Below, one piece after another: positions 1 through 6,085 of a stretch of 9,670 bases of DNA (position 1 is the stretch's first letter; every line of letters starts with the position of its first letter). The notes beneath the pieces are model-generated. The model worked only from the letters and a program-made list of their open reading frames with translations, had not been told where the DNA came from and made no database searches. The stretch is from an uncultured Oscillospiraceae bacterium (lineage in GTDB: Bacteria > Bacillota > Clostridia > Oscillospirales > Acutalibacteraceae): contig CAJUPK010000098.1 of the NCBI GenBank assembly GCA_910588415.1, forward strand, positions 1 to 9,670. Reading direction: 5' to 3'. The position numbers were made by a program, and so were the translations under genes.

Positions 1-2276
1 CCGCCGAGGTGGAGGAGGTGATGGAGATGGGCCGGGACCTGCGGGACGTGGTGGCTGGCAAAATTCTCTCTGTAGAGAATCACCCGGACTCCCAGAAGCT
101 CCACCTCTTGAAAGTGGACGGCGGAGACAAAATTTACGATGTGGTCTGCGGAGCCCCCAATGTGCGGGAGGGGCTTGTGGTCCCCTTTGTGAAGGAAGGG
201 GGCATGGTGGCCGGGCAGGAGATTCGGACCGCCCAAATTGCCGGGTACGAGAGCCACGGCATGTGCTGTTCTGAAAAGGAGCTGGGCATTTCCGCTGACC
301 ATTCCGGCCTGATGGAACTGCCGGAGGACACCCCTGTGGGCCGGGACATTACAGAGCTCTACGCCATCCGGGACACGGTGTTCGAGGTGGACAACAAGTC
401 CCTGACCAACCGCCCGGACTTGTGGGGCCACTATGGCATTGCCCGGGAGTTCGCGGCCCTTACCGGACGGGAACTCCGGCCCCTGGAGACAGTGTCCCTG
501 GAGGCGTTTGACCATCTGGACCCCATTGCCATTGATGTGCAGGACAAGGAGCTGTGCTTCCGCTACACGGGCCTGAAGGTGCGGAACATCACCCAAAAGG
601 TCAGCCCGGTGGACATGCGCATCCGGCTGTTCTACTGCGGCAGCCGGGCCATCAACCTGCTGGCGGACCTGACCAATTACCTGATGCTGGAGATGGGCCA
701 GCCCATGCACGCCTTTGACTGCGCGAAGGTGGACTGCATTGAGGTCAAGCGTTTTGACAAGGCGTTCTCCTTCACCACCCTGGATGGCGTGGAGCGTGCC
801 ATAGACGAGAACACCCTGATGATCTGCTCAGCAGGCAAGCCGGTGGCTGTGGCGGGCATTATGGGCGGCCTGGACTCGGAGATAGAGGACAGCACCGACA
901 GCCTGCTGCTGGAATCCGCCAATTTTGACGCGGCCAGCGTCCGCAAGTCCTCCACCCGTTTGGGCCTGCGCACAGACGCTTCCATGCGCTATGAGAAGAC
1001 CCTGGACCCAGAGGTGACGGATACTGCCATTGGCCGCTTTATGAAGCTGCTTCTGGATATTGACCCAGAGGCCCAGGTGATCTCCCGGCTGACAGATGTG
1101 TACGTGAAGCGCTACCCAGCGGTAGAGCTCACCTTTGACAAGGCCTATGTGGACCGGTACACGGGCATCCAGATTGACGACCAGCGCATCCTCTCCACCC
1201 TGCTCTCCCTGGGCTTTGGAGCCCGGCAGGAGGGGGACAGGTTCACGGTGCAGGTGCCCAGCTGGCGGGCCACCAAGGATGTGACCATCAAGGCGGACAT
1301 CATTGAGGAGATCACCCGGATCTATGGGTACGACAATTTCCAAATCTCCACCACGGTCAGCCCCCTGTATCCCCAGAAAAAATCGGTGCAAAATAAAATG
1401 GACAATTTTGCAAAGGATATCCTGGTGGAGACCTACGGCCTGCACGAGGTCCACTCCTATATTTGGACAGACGCCAAAAAGTGCAAGATCCTGGGCATAG
1501 AGCCCGAGGACAATATTCGCCTGCTTAACGCCCAGACCCCGGACCACGAGGTCCTCCGCCGCAGCATGGGTCCCACCCTGCTCTCCGTCCTTCAGGAGAA
1601 CCGGGCCTTTGGCTCAGAGTTCGGCGTGTTTGAGATTGGCCGGGTGGCCGAGGGCCTGGACAAAGACGGCCTGTGCCAGGAGCGGAAAAAGCTGGGACTG
1701 GCCCTGTACAGCCGCACCACAGGCGAGCGGGAGCTGTTCTTCCGCATGATAGGCAGAGTGAAGGCCCTGGGCCAAAGCCTGAAGGGCGCCAGCCTGGAGC
1801 TGGCCAACTGCACGCCGGAATACAGCTGGCAGCACCCCCGCAACACCGCGGTCATAATGGGCGGCGGCCAGGCCCTGGGCTGGCTCTGCACTCTGAAGCC
1901 CTCGGTGGCCAGGAACATTGACCGAAAGGCAGCGGTTGTGGCGGCCCAGCTGGACATGGACGCCTTGGCGGACCTGCCTGCCCAGGCCCTGGCCTACCAG
2001 GAACCCTCCCGGTTCCCGGGCATAGACATCGACCTGTCCCTGCTGCTGCCAGAGGGCCTGCGCTTTGGAGACATGGAGCCCGCCTGGGCTGGCGCTGGCC
2101 CAGAGCTGGCAGGGGTCAGCCTGGTGGACGCCTTTGAGCAGGGCGGCAGGAAGAGCCTGACCCTGCGCTTTGGGTTCTCCTCCAGCGAGAAGACCCTCTC
2201 AAAAGAAGAGGTGCAGCCTGTGGTGGACAGCATTGTGGAGAAGCTCAGCGCTGCCGGGGCCGTGCTGCGCTCCTGA
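1..2276 (+). CDS. pheT: Phenylalanine--tRNA ligase beta subunit, 5'-truncated by window
   Basis: Beta chain of the cytoplasmic alpha2-beta2 enzyme that charges tRNA-Phe with phenylalanine. The frame is open to the left edge (first whole codon at 3), so the GTG at 9 is not the true start. About 40 N-terminal residues are probably missing compared with the usual ~800. Numbering residues from the codon at 9, the domains are: an EMAP-like tRNA-binding OB fold at about 10-115 (HPDSQKLHLLKVD, CGAPNV, ESHGMCCSEKELG); B3/4 editing region at about 195-360 (LADLTNYLMLEMGQPMHAFD, GIMGG, RKSSTRLGLRTDASMRYEK); B5 at about 372-444, ending IIEEITRIYGYDNF; the catalytic-like core; and a C-terminal ferredoxin-like anticodon-binding domain at about 664-755 (SRFPGIDIDLSLLL ... 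EKTLSKEEV, ending GAVLRS). The linker motif NKSLTNRPDLWGHYGIARE is a version seen in some clostridial PheT proteins. pheS presumably lies just upstream, outside the window. No frameshift is seen. Confidence 0.97.
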   Translation, partial: AEVEEVMEMGRDLRDVVAGKILSVENHPDSQKLHLLKVDGGDKIYDVVCGAPNVREGLVVPFVKEGGMVAGQEIRTAQIAGYESHGMCCSEKELGISADHSGLMELPEDTPVGRDITELYAIRDTVFEVDNKSLTNRPDLWGHYGIAREFAALTGRELRPLETVSLEAFDHLDPIAIDVQDKELCFRYTGLKVRNITQKVSPVDMRIRLFYCGSRAINLLADLTNYLMLEMGQPMHAFDCAKVDCIEVKRFDKAFSFTTLDGVERAIDENTLMICSAGKPVAVAGIMGGLDSEIEDSTDSLLLESANFDAASVRKSSTRLGLRTDASMRYEKTLDPEVTDTAIGRFMKLLLDIDPEAQVISRLTDVYVKRYPAVELTFDKAYVDRYTGIQIDDQRILSTLLSLGFGARQEGDRFTVQVPSWRATKDVTIKADIIEEITRIYGYDNFQISTTVSPLYPQKKSVQNKMDNFAKDILVETYGLHEVHSYIWTDAKKCKILGIEPEDNIRLLNAQTPDHEVLRRSMGPTLLSVLQENRAFGSEFGVFEIGRVAEGLDKDGLCQERKKLGLALYSRTTGERELFFRMIGRVKALGQSLKGASLELANCTPEYSWQHPRNTAVIMGGGQALGWLCTLKPSVARNIDRKAAVVAAQLDMDALADLPAQALAYQEPSRFPGIDIDLSLLLPEGLRFGDMEPAWAGAGPELAGVSLVDAFEQGGRKSLTLRFGFSSSEKTLSKEEVQPVVDSIVEKLSAAGAVLRS

Positions 2277-2325
2277 CCAGGGGCGCGCCCCCACAGGGCT
2301 GGGCGGAGAATCGCCGAAAAAGTCC

Positions 2326-2354
2326 TTGCAATTCCCGCCGGTTTCCTGTATGAT
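2326..2354 (+). promoter_or_regulatory. Sigma-A-type promoter for ireB
   Basis: A -35 hexamer TTGCAA (2326-2331) and a -10 hexamer TATGAT (2349-2354) are separated by exactly 17 bp. This predicts a start near 2361 and a leader of about 30 nt before the ireB ATG. The promoter lies in the 115-bp gap after pheT, so ireB can be transcribed separately from pheT even though no terminator is visible between them. Confidence 0.7.
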
Positions 2355-2391
2355 ATAAAGTGGAAATAAAAGAGCTATGGAGGTGGCGAAT

Positions 2392-2643
2392 ATGCCGGAG
2401 GACCACAACACCATCACCTTCTCCCTGGACGAAGTGCGGGAGGCGGATATGAAGCGTATCCTGCTGACCGTGTATGACGCGCTGAAGGAGAAGGGCTATA
2501 ATCCCATCAGTCAAATCGTGGGCTACCTGCTGTCGGAAGACCCCACCTACATCACGACTCACAACAACGCCCGCAGCCTTATCCGCCGTATTGACCGGGA
2601 CGAGCTGCTGAAGGCGATGGTGAGGACCTACCTGGGGGATTAG
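2392..2643 (+). CDS. ireB: IreB family regulatory phosphoprotein (DUF965/YrzL)
   Basis: Small cytoplasmic protein, 83 residues, of the family named for Enterococcus IreB. There it is phosphorylated by the PASTA-domain kinase IreK and dephosphorylated by IreP, and it negatively influences cephalosporin resistance; the Bacillus counterpart is YrzL. The family core is clear: LLTVYDALKEKGYNPISQIV at residues 24-43, then GYLLSEDPTYITTHNNAR and LIRRIDRDELLK. Two N-terminal threonines, T7 and T9, sit where the family carries its phospho-acceptor threonines. The ATG at 2392 is chosen because GGAGG at 2379-2383 lies 8 bases upstream; an in-frame ATG at 2377 would overlap that site. In many Firmicutes the gene sits between alaS and ruvX, whereas here it follows pheT and no ruvX is present. 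It has its own promoter and probably shares a transcript with the 113-residue gene 49 bases downstream. Confidence 0.95.
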   Translation: MPEDHNTITFSLDEVREADMKRILLTVYDALKEKGYNPISQIVGYLLSEDPTYITTHNNARSLIRRIDRDELLKAMVRTYLGD

Positions 2644-2692
2644 GACATGTTTTCTCCCAGTGTTTAAATTTTACAAAAAGCGTGGTGACTTG

Positions 2693-3034
2693 ATGAGCGA
2701 GCAGAAGAAACCCTCCCCCAAGGCCGCAAAGCCCAAGTCGGCCGCCAAGGGCGATCCCTCCGGCTTTCCCACCTATAAGGGCAAGCCGCTGGTGCGCAGC
2801 GGGGACACCATTTACTATGGCAGCATGAAGGACAAATACGTGATCAAAATGGATATCAAGTCCAAAAAAACTGTGGGCGGCCTGGAGGTAGCCGACAAGG
2901 TAACCGTTCAGCTGATGTATACGGACCCGGAGATCCGCAGCCGCAAGCAGATTGTGAAGACCAGTGAGAAGGACGGCCTGTACCTGGCGCTGGATATTGC
3001 CGAGGCCTGGCTTAGCCGGGCTTTGGCGGAATAA
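2693..3034 (+). CDS. Conserved-looking hypothetical protein, 113 aa, basic N-terminal tail
   Basis: Not assigned to a named family. The protein has two parts. Residues 1-22 are a Lys/Ala/Pro-rich, probably disordered basic tail (KPSPKAAKPKSAAKG). Residues 25-113 form a compact globular part: a beta-rich stretch (GKPLVRSGDTIYYGSMKDKY, then VIKMDIKSKKTVGGLEVADK and VTVQLMYTD), a basic segment RSRKQIVK, and a C-terminal amphipathic helix (LYLALDIAEAWLSRALAE). There is no signal peptide or membrane segment. The ATG at 2693 is preferred over an upstream in-frame GTG at 2660. Its ribosome site is weak (GGTGA at 2684-2688, 4 bases away). The gene ends with tandem stops TAA TAG (3032-3037). No convincing promoter lies in the 49-bp gap after ireB, so cotranscription with ireB is likely. 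A nucleic-acid-binding role is only suggested by the basic tail and is not demonstrated. Confidence 0.85.
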   Translation: MSEQKKPSPKAAKPKSAAKGDPSGFPTYKGKPLVRSGDTIYYGSMKDKYVIKMDIKSKKTVGGLEVADKVTVQLMYTDPEIRSRKQIVKTSEKDGLYLALDIAEAWLSRALAE

Positions 3035-3072
3035 TAGAACCGGGGCATTGCCTTTGGACAACGGAAAACGGG

Positions 3073-3125
3073 GAACAAGCCGCGCAGGCAGAAGCATGGC
3101 GCCCGCGTGTCTTGTTCTGCTTTTT
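3073..3125 (+). terminator. Possible intrinsic terminator after the 113-aa gene
   Basis: GAACAAG (3073-3079) can pair with CTTGTTC (3111-3117), with an inner CGCG/CGCG pair (3081-3084 with 3104-3107). A competing fold pairs GCAGAA (3088-3093) with TTCTGC (3115-3120), which abuts TTTTT (3121-3125). Loops are large and the two folds are mutually exclusive, so this is weaker than the hairpin at 3200. It could equally be a processed or regulatory 3' structure. Confidence 0.4.
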
Positions 3126-3199
3126 CGCTGTGGCCAGGTATAAGTATCGGATGGATCCCTCGTGAAGGATTCAGGAAGAATTACAGAAATTGAGAAAGA

Positions 3200-3229
3200 G
3201 CCGCTCCCTGTGGGGCGGCCCTTTTCTTT
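3200..3229. terminator. Bidirectional intrinsic terminator between convergent genes
   Basis: GCCGCTCC (3200-3207) pairs over eight positions (one T-G wobble) with GGGGCGGC (3212-3219) around a CTGT loop, followed by CCTTTTCTTT on the plus strand. On the minus strand the same stem is followed by TCTTTCTC and further T-rich bases. It lies 12 bp beyond the stop of the minus-strand gene at 3242 and 165 bp beyond the plus-strand gene ending at 3034, so it can stop both convergent transcripts. Confidence 0.8.
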
Positions 3230-3241
3230 GCCCGGACTTCC

Positions 3242-3469
3242 TCAGCGGCGCTTTTCCGGAGGTGCAGGATGAGAGGCCCTGCCCTCCTGCCGGGGAATTG
3301 CCATGGAGGAGAGCTGGCGGTAGCTCTCCAGTTCCGCGCTGTTTGCAGGCGAACGGTACATCAGTCCCGTACACTCGTTGGCGGAAGCCACATTGGAAAT
3401 ATCCGGAAACTGTTCTTGGGGCGGCGTGTCATGCTCGTGGTAGTGGATTTTCCGTCTGTTTTTGACCAT
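3242..3469 (-). CDS. Small hypothetical protein, 75 aa, convergent to the ireB block
   Basis: Unrecognised small soluble protein. The start is the ATG at 3467-3469 read on the minus strand. It is preceded by AAGGAG (complement of 3479-3484) with 9-base spacing, a much better signal than the in-frame start 33 codons upstream. The N-terminus is basic and His-rich (MVKNRRKIHYHEHD). A central segment PPQEQFPDISNVASANECTG is followed by an acidic/polar part (NSAELESYRQLSSM) and a Pro/Arg-rich tail. There is a single Cys (C33) and no membrane segment or signal peptide. The ordered sequence and good ribosome site argue for a real gene, and its downstream edge coincides with the shared terminator at 3200-3229. 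The central motif gives an impression of a conserved small clostridial protein, but I cannot name the family. It is transcribed away from the marR operon, and no convincing promoter is visible for it. Confidence 0.65.
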   Translation of the reverse strand: MVKNRRKIHYHEHDTPPQEQFPDISNVASANECTGLMYRSPANSAELESYRQLSSMAIPRQEGRASHPAPPEKRR

Positions 3470-3597
3470 TCTGCGTCTCTCCTTTCCAAACTTGCGTTTC
3501 CTGTGTTTTTGCGTGCTCACAAATATCATGCCCTCTCCAAACCCCAACATGAGACGAAAATTTTTCAAAATTTTTGATAAACTCCCTGTCCTGCCTC

Positions 3598-3626
3598 TTG
3601 ACTTTTGAAAATTTTCGGCGTATACT
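3598..3626 (+). promoter_or_regulatory. Strong sigma-A-type promoter of the marR-ABC operon
   Basis: A -35 hexamer TTGACT (3598-3603) and a -10 hexamer TATACT (3621-3626) are separated by 17 bp, each with one mismatch to consensus. Transcription would begin near 3633, leaving an unusually long leader of about 185 nt before marR. The spacer contains GAAAATTTTC (3607-3616), and two AAAATTTTT blocks lie upstream at 3557-3575. Confidence 0.8.
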
Positions 3627-3676
3627 TGTTAGCAAGCGAACAGTTCTATACTGAACAGTACATTGGCTAACAGTTC
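3627..3676 (+). promoter_or_regulatory. Probable MarR/SlyA-type operator cluster at the transcription start
   Basis: TTAGCAAGCGAA at 3629-3640 differs at one base from the published SlyA operator consensus TTAGCAAGCTAA and covers the predicted start of transcription. Further symmetry follows. TGTTAGC (3627-3633) is the inverse of GCTAACA (3666-3672). GAACAGTTC (3638-3646) is itself an inverted repeat. AACAGT recurs at 3639, 3654 and 3669, exactly 15 bp apart. MarR proteins usually bind such near-palindromes overlapping their own promoter, so autorepression by the MarR protein encoded at 3819 is the natural inference. Confidence 0.65.
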
Positions 3677-3678
3677 GT

Positions 3679-3822
3679 ATGCGGCCTATCGTACCCAACC
3701 GCGTGAACGACCAAGAAGCTGTGCCAATAGGAATGGCCGGAAGAAATCCACCGGAGAACGGATGCCATGTCCTGTGGACAGGACTTCTGCAAGGAATGGA
3801 AGGAAAGGAGGGATATGAATGA
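3679..3822 (+). CDS. Possible 47-codon leader ORF upstream of marR
   Basis: An ATG at 3679 opens a 47-codon frame inside the long marR leader. Its stop TGA (3820-3822) overlaps the marR ATG (3819-3821) as ATGA, the same junction found between marR and the first ABC gene. The predicted peptide begins MRPIVPNRVNDQEAVP, contains one Cys and ends GMEGKEGYE; no family is recognised. Against it, no Shine-Dalgarno sequence precedes 3679, and internal ATG (3733) and GTG codons have none either. The related heterodimeric exporter BmrCD of Bacillus subtilis is preceded by the small leader peptide BmrB, which controls it by ribosome-mediated attenuation, so a comparable role is conceivable. It may also be a chance open frame. 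Confidence 0.3.
   Translation: MRPIVPNRVNDQEAVPIGMAGRNPPENGCHVLWTGLLQGMEGKEGYE
3769..3784 (+). other. Leader hairpin upstream of the marR ribosome site
   Basis: GTCCTG (3769-3774) and CAGGAC (3779-3784) form a perfect 6-bp stem around TGGA. A competing fold pairs TGTCC (3768-3772) with GGACA (3776-3780). The hairpin ends 20 bases before the AAAGGAGGG ribosome site (3804-3812) and lies within the possible leader ORF. It is not followed by a T-tract, so it is not a terminator. A role in translation control is inference. Confidence 0.4.
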
Positions 3823-4355
3823 AAGAGCATACCGGCAAGGACCGGCCCAAATGTAAGCCCGGCGGGCTGGAACGCCCGGACCATCAGGACGAGATTGGCT
3901 TTCAAATCAACGGCCTGTCCCATATGATCCGCTGGCTGACCCACCAATACGCCGGAGAAGACGGCGAGCGCTCTGGCATTGGCATGTATGGCTGGCTCAT
4001 TGGCTTTATCTATGAGAACCGGGGCCGGGACATCTACCAGCGGGACCTGCAGCAGCAGTTTTCTGTGCGGCGCTCTACCATGACCGGCATTTTGCAGGTG
4101 ATGGAGAGGGAGGGCATGATCACCCGCAGCCCTGTGGAATGGGACGCCAGGCTGAAAAAAATAGAGCTTACGGAAAAGGCCATTGCCCGGCACGAGCAGT
4201 TCCAGCGGAACATCAAGGATATCGAAGCGAAGCTCTCCTCTGGCCTTACCCCGGAGGAAAAGGCTGCCTTTATAGAGCTGTGCGGAAAGATCCGCCAATC
4301 TATTGCGGACGGCCAGGTCAAGAATCCCCCAAGAAAGGATGGTAACAGCGAATGA
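3819..4355 (+). CDS. MarR family winged-helix transcriptional regulator
   Basis: Cytoplasmic DNA-binding repressor of 178 residues, slightly longer than the usual ~150 because of a basic N-terminal extension (residues 1-25). The dimerisation helix region (DEIGFQINGLSHMIRWLTHQ, 24-43) is followed by the winged helix-turn-helix. The first helix has DIYQRDLQQQF (71-81), the recognition helix VRRSTMTGILQVMEREGMI (83-101), and the wing ends in the MarR-typical DARLKKIELTEKA (109-121). A C-terminal helical pair (NIKDIEAKL and TPEEKAAFIELCGKI) completes the dimer interface. The start is supported by AAAGGAGGG (3804-3812) 6 bases upstream. It overlaps the ABC gene by ATGA, indicating translational coupling. 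It probably binds the operator at 3627-3676, represses its own operon, and is released by a ligand related to the exporter's substrate; this is inferred from family behaviour and position. No alteration of key residues is evident. Confidence 0.93.
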   Translation: MKEHTGKDRPKCKPGGLERPDHQDEIGFQINGLSHMIRWLTHQYAGEDGERSGIGMYGWLIGFIYENRGRDIYQRDLQQQFSVRRSTMTGILQVMEREGMITRSPVEWDARLKKIELTEKAIARHEQFQRNIKDIEAKLSSGLTPEEKAAFIELCGKIRQSIADGQVKNPPRKDGNSE

Positions 4356-6085
4356 TACGCAAGCTTTCCCGCTTTATCCGGGAATACAAACGGGACACAG
4401 CCCTGACGCCCCTGACTGCCGCGCTGGAGGTGGTGATGGAGGTCATCATCCCCCTGCTGATGGCCACCATGATTGACGACGGCATCAACGCGGGCAACAT
4501 GGATGTGATATGGAAAATGGGCCTGTTGCTGGTGGTGTGCGCCCTGGTCTCCCTGGCCTTTGGCGTGCTCTCCGGCTTCTTTGGGGCCAGGGCCTCCACG
4601 GGTTTTGCGGCCAACCTGCGCCGGGCCATGTATTACCATGTGCAGGAGTATTCTTTTTCCAATATCGACAAATTCTCCACAGGCAGCATTGTCACCCGGC
4701 TTACCACAGACGTGACCAATGTGCAGAACGTCTTCCAAATGCTCATCCGCATTGCGGTGCGGGCTCCCTCCACCCTGATCTTTGCCATGATCATGGCCTT
4801 CACAGTCAACAGCCGCCTGTCCCTGATTTTCCTGGCGGCAATCCCGGTGCTGGGCCTGGGGCTGTGCCTTATTTCCATGCGGGCCTACCCGGCCTTTGAG
4901 CGGATGTTCAAGCACTATGACCGGATGAACACCGTGGTGCAGGAGAATCTGCGGGGTATCCGGGTGGTAAAGGCCTTTGTGCGGGAGGAGAAGGAGACCG
5001 AGAAATTTGTGGAGGCCAGCGACCACATCCGCAAAGACTCCTCCCTGGCAGAGAAAATACTGGCCTTTAACTCCCCTCTGATGCAGTTCTGTATGTACGC
5101 GGTTATTCTGCTGATCTCCTGGTTTGGCGCCAAGTTTATTGTCTCTGGAACCATGACCACTGGCCAGCTGATGAGCATGATGAGCTATGCCATGCAGGTG
5201 CTGATGAGCCTGATGATGCTTACCATGATTTTTGTAATGGGAACCATGTCCCGGGCCTCTGCCCAGCGCATTGTGGAGATTTTGGATGAGCAGAGCGACA
5301 TTGTGGACGGCCAGAAAAATCTTACCACCGTCAAAGACGGCTCTGTGGTCTTCCAAAACGTGGACTTCAACTATAAAAAGTCCGGCAGGCAGTGCCTCTC
5401 CGGCATTCAGCTGAACATATCCTCCGGCCAGACCGTGGGCGTTTTGGGCGGCACAGGCAGCGGCAAATCCAGCCTGGTGCAGCTGATCCCCCGGCTCTAT
5501 GACGTGCAGGGCGGCCAGGTGCTGGTAGGCGGCGAGGACGTGCGGGATTACAATGTAAAGGCCCTGCGGGAAGAGGTGGCCATGGTGCTGCAGAAGAACG
5601 AGCTGTTCTCCGGCACCATTAAGGAGAACCTGCGCTGGGGCGATGAGAACGCCACGGACGAGGACATCCAGCGGGTGTGCCGCCTGGCCCAGGCAGACAG
5701 CTTTATCCAGGAGTTTCCCGATGGGTACGATACCTACATTGAGCAGGGCGGCACCAATGTGTCCGGCGGCCAGAAGCAGCGGCTGTGCATTGCCCGGGCC
5801 CTGCTGAAGAAGCCTAAAATCCTGATTTTGGATGACTCTACCAGCGCGGTGGACACCCACACAGACGCGATGATCCGCCAGGCGTTCCGGGAGGAGATTC
5901 CGGACACCACCAAGATCATCATTGCCCAGCGGGTGGCCTCTGTGCAGGACGCGGACCAGATTGTAGTGCTGGACGGCGGCAAAATTGCCGATGTGGGCAC
6001 CCACGATGAACTGATGAAACAGAGCGCCATTTACCGCGAGGTATTTGAGTCGCAGCAGAAAGGAGAGAGCGCAGATGCCTCCTAG
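4352..6085 (+). CDS. ABC exporter half-transporter, degenerate-site subunit of a heterodimer
   Basis: Membrane protein of 577 residues with a six-helix type IV (ABCB-like) exporter domain (about 17-300) fused to an ATPase domain (about 330-570). Visible motifs are Walker A GGTGSGKSS (366-374), Q-loop Gln at 414 (MVLQKNELFSGTIKENL), signature VSGGQ (470-474), Walker B ILILDD (490-495), D-loop SAVD, and IIIAQR (522-527). Two catalytic positions are altered. Asp495 replaces the usual Glu after Walker B, and Gln526 replaces the switch His. This is the pattern of the degenerate partner in heterodimeric exporters such as TM287 of Thermotoga or BmrC of Bacillus. Its own signature is intact, so it can complete the active ATP site with the second subunit. 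The start overlaps the marR stop (ATGA), with AAAGGA (4334-4339) 12 bases upstream. It overlaps the next gene by 11 bp. The substrate cannot be read from the sequence; drugs, peptides or metabolites are possible. Confidence 0.95.
   Translation: MIRKLSRFIREYKRDTALTPLTAALEVVMEVIIPLLMATMIDDGINAGNMDVIWKMGLLLVVCALVSLAFGVLSGFFGARASTGFAANLRRAMYYHVQEYSFSNIDKFSTGSIVTRLTTDVTNVQNVFQMLIRIAVRAPSTLIFAMIMAFTVNSRLSLIFLAAIPVLGLGLCLISMRAYPAFERMFKHYDRMNTVVQENLRGIRVVKAFVREEKETEKFVEASDHIRKDSSLAEKILAFNSPLMQFCMYAVILLISWFGAKFIVSGTMTTGQLMSMMSYAMQVLMSLMMLTMIFVMGTMSRASAQRIVEILDEQSDIVDGQKNLTTVKDGSVVFQNVDFNYKKSGRQCLSGIQLNISSGQTVGVLGGTGSGKSSLVQLIPRLYDVQGGQVLVGGEDVRDYNVKALREEVAMVLQKNELFSGTIKENLRWGDENATDEDIQRVCRLAQADSFIQEFPDGYDTYIEQGGTNVSGGQKQRLCIARALLKKPKILILDDSTSAVDTHTDAMIRQAFREEIPDTTKIIIAQRVASVQDADQIVVLDGGKIADVGTHDELMKQSAIYREVFESQQKGESADAS

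Noticed and set aside
828..1547. 239-codon minus-strand open frame within pheT
   Set aside because: Lies opposite conserved B3/4 and B5 domains of PheT and shows no independent evidence of being a gene.
2280..2291. GGGGCGCGCCCC palindrome just after pheT considered as a terminator
   Set aside because: It has no loop and no T-tract follows; the nearby GGCG/CGCC hairpin (2302-2315) is followed by G/A, so no terminator is supported there.
3035..3199. Search for a tRNA or structured non-coding RNA gene between the 113-aa gene and the terminator
   Set aside because: No cloverleaf, CCA end or recognisable riboswitch core was found; only the alternative hairpins listed as a possible terminator.
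3190..3465. 91-codon plus-strand frame across the bidirectional terminator and the small minus-strand gene
   Set aside because: It begins inside the terminator region, has no ribosome site and overlaps the better supported minus-strand gene.
4034..6004. 656-codon open frame on the minus strand opposite marR and the first ABC gene
   Set aside because: It is antisense to clear ABC and MarR motifs, has a His/Gly/Gln-rich shadow composition and no ribosome site; it arises from codon bias on the coding strand.
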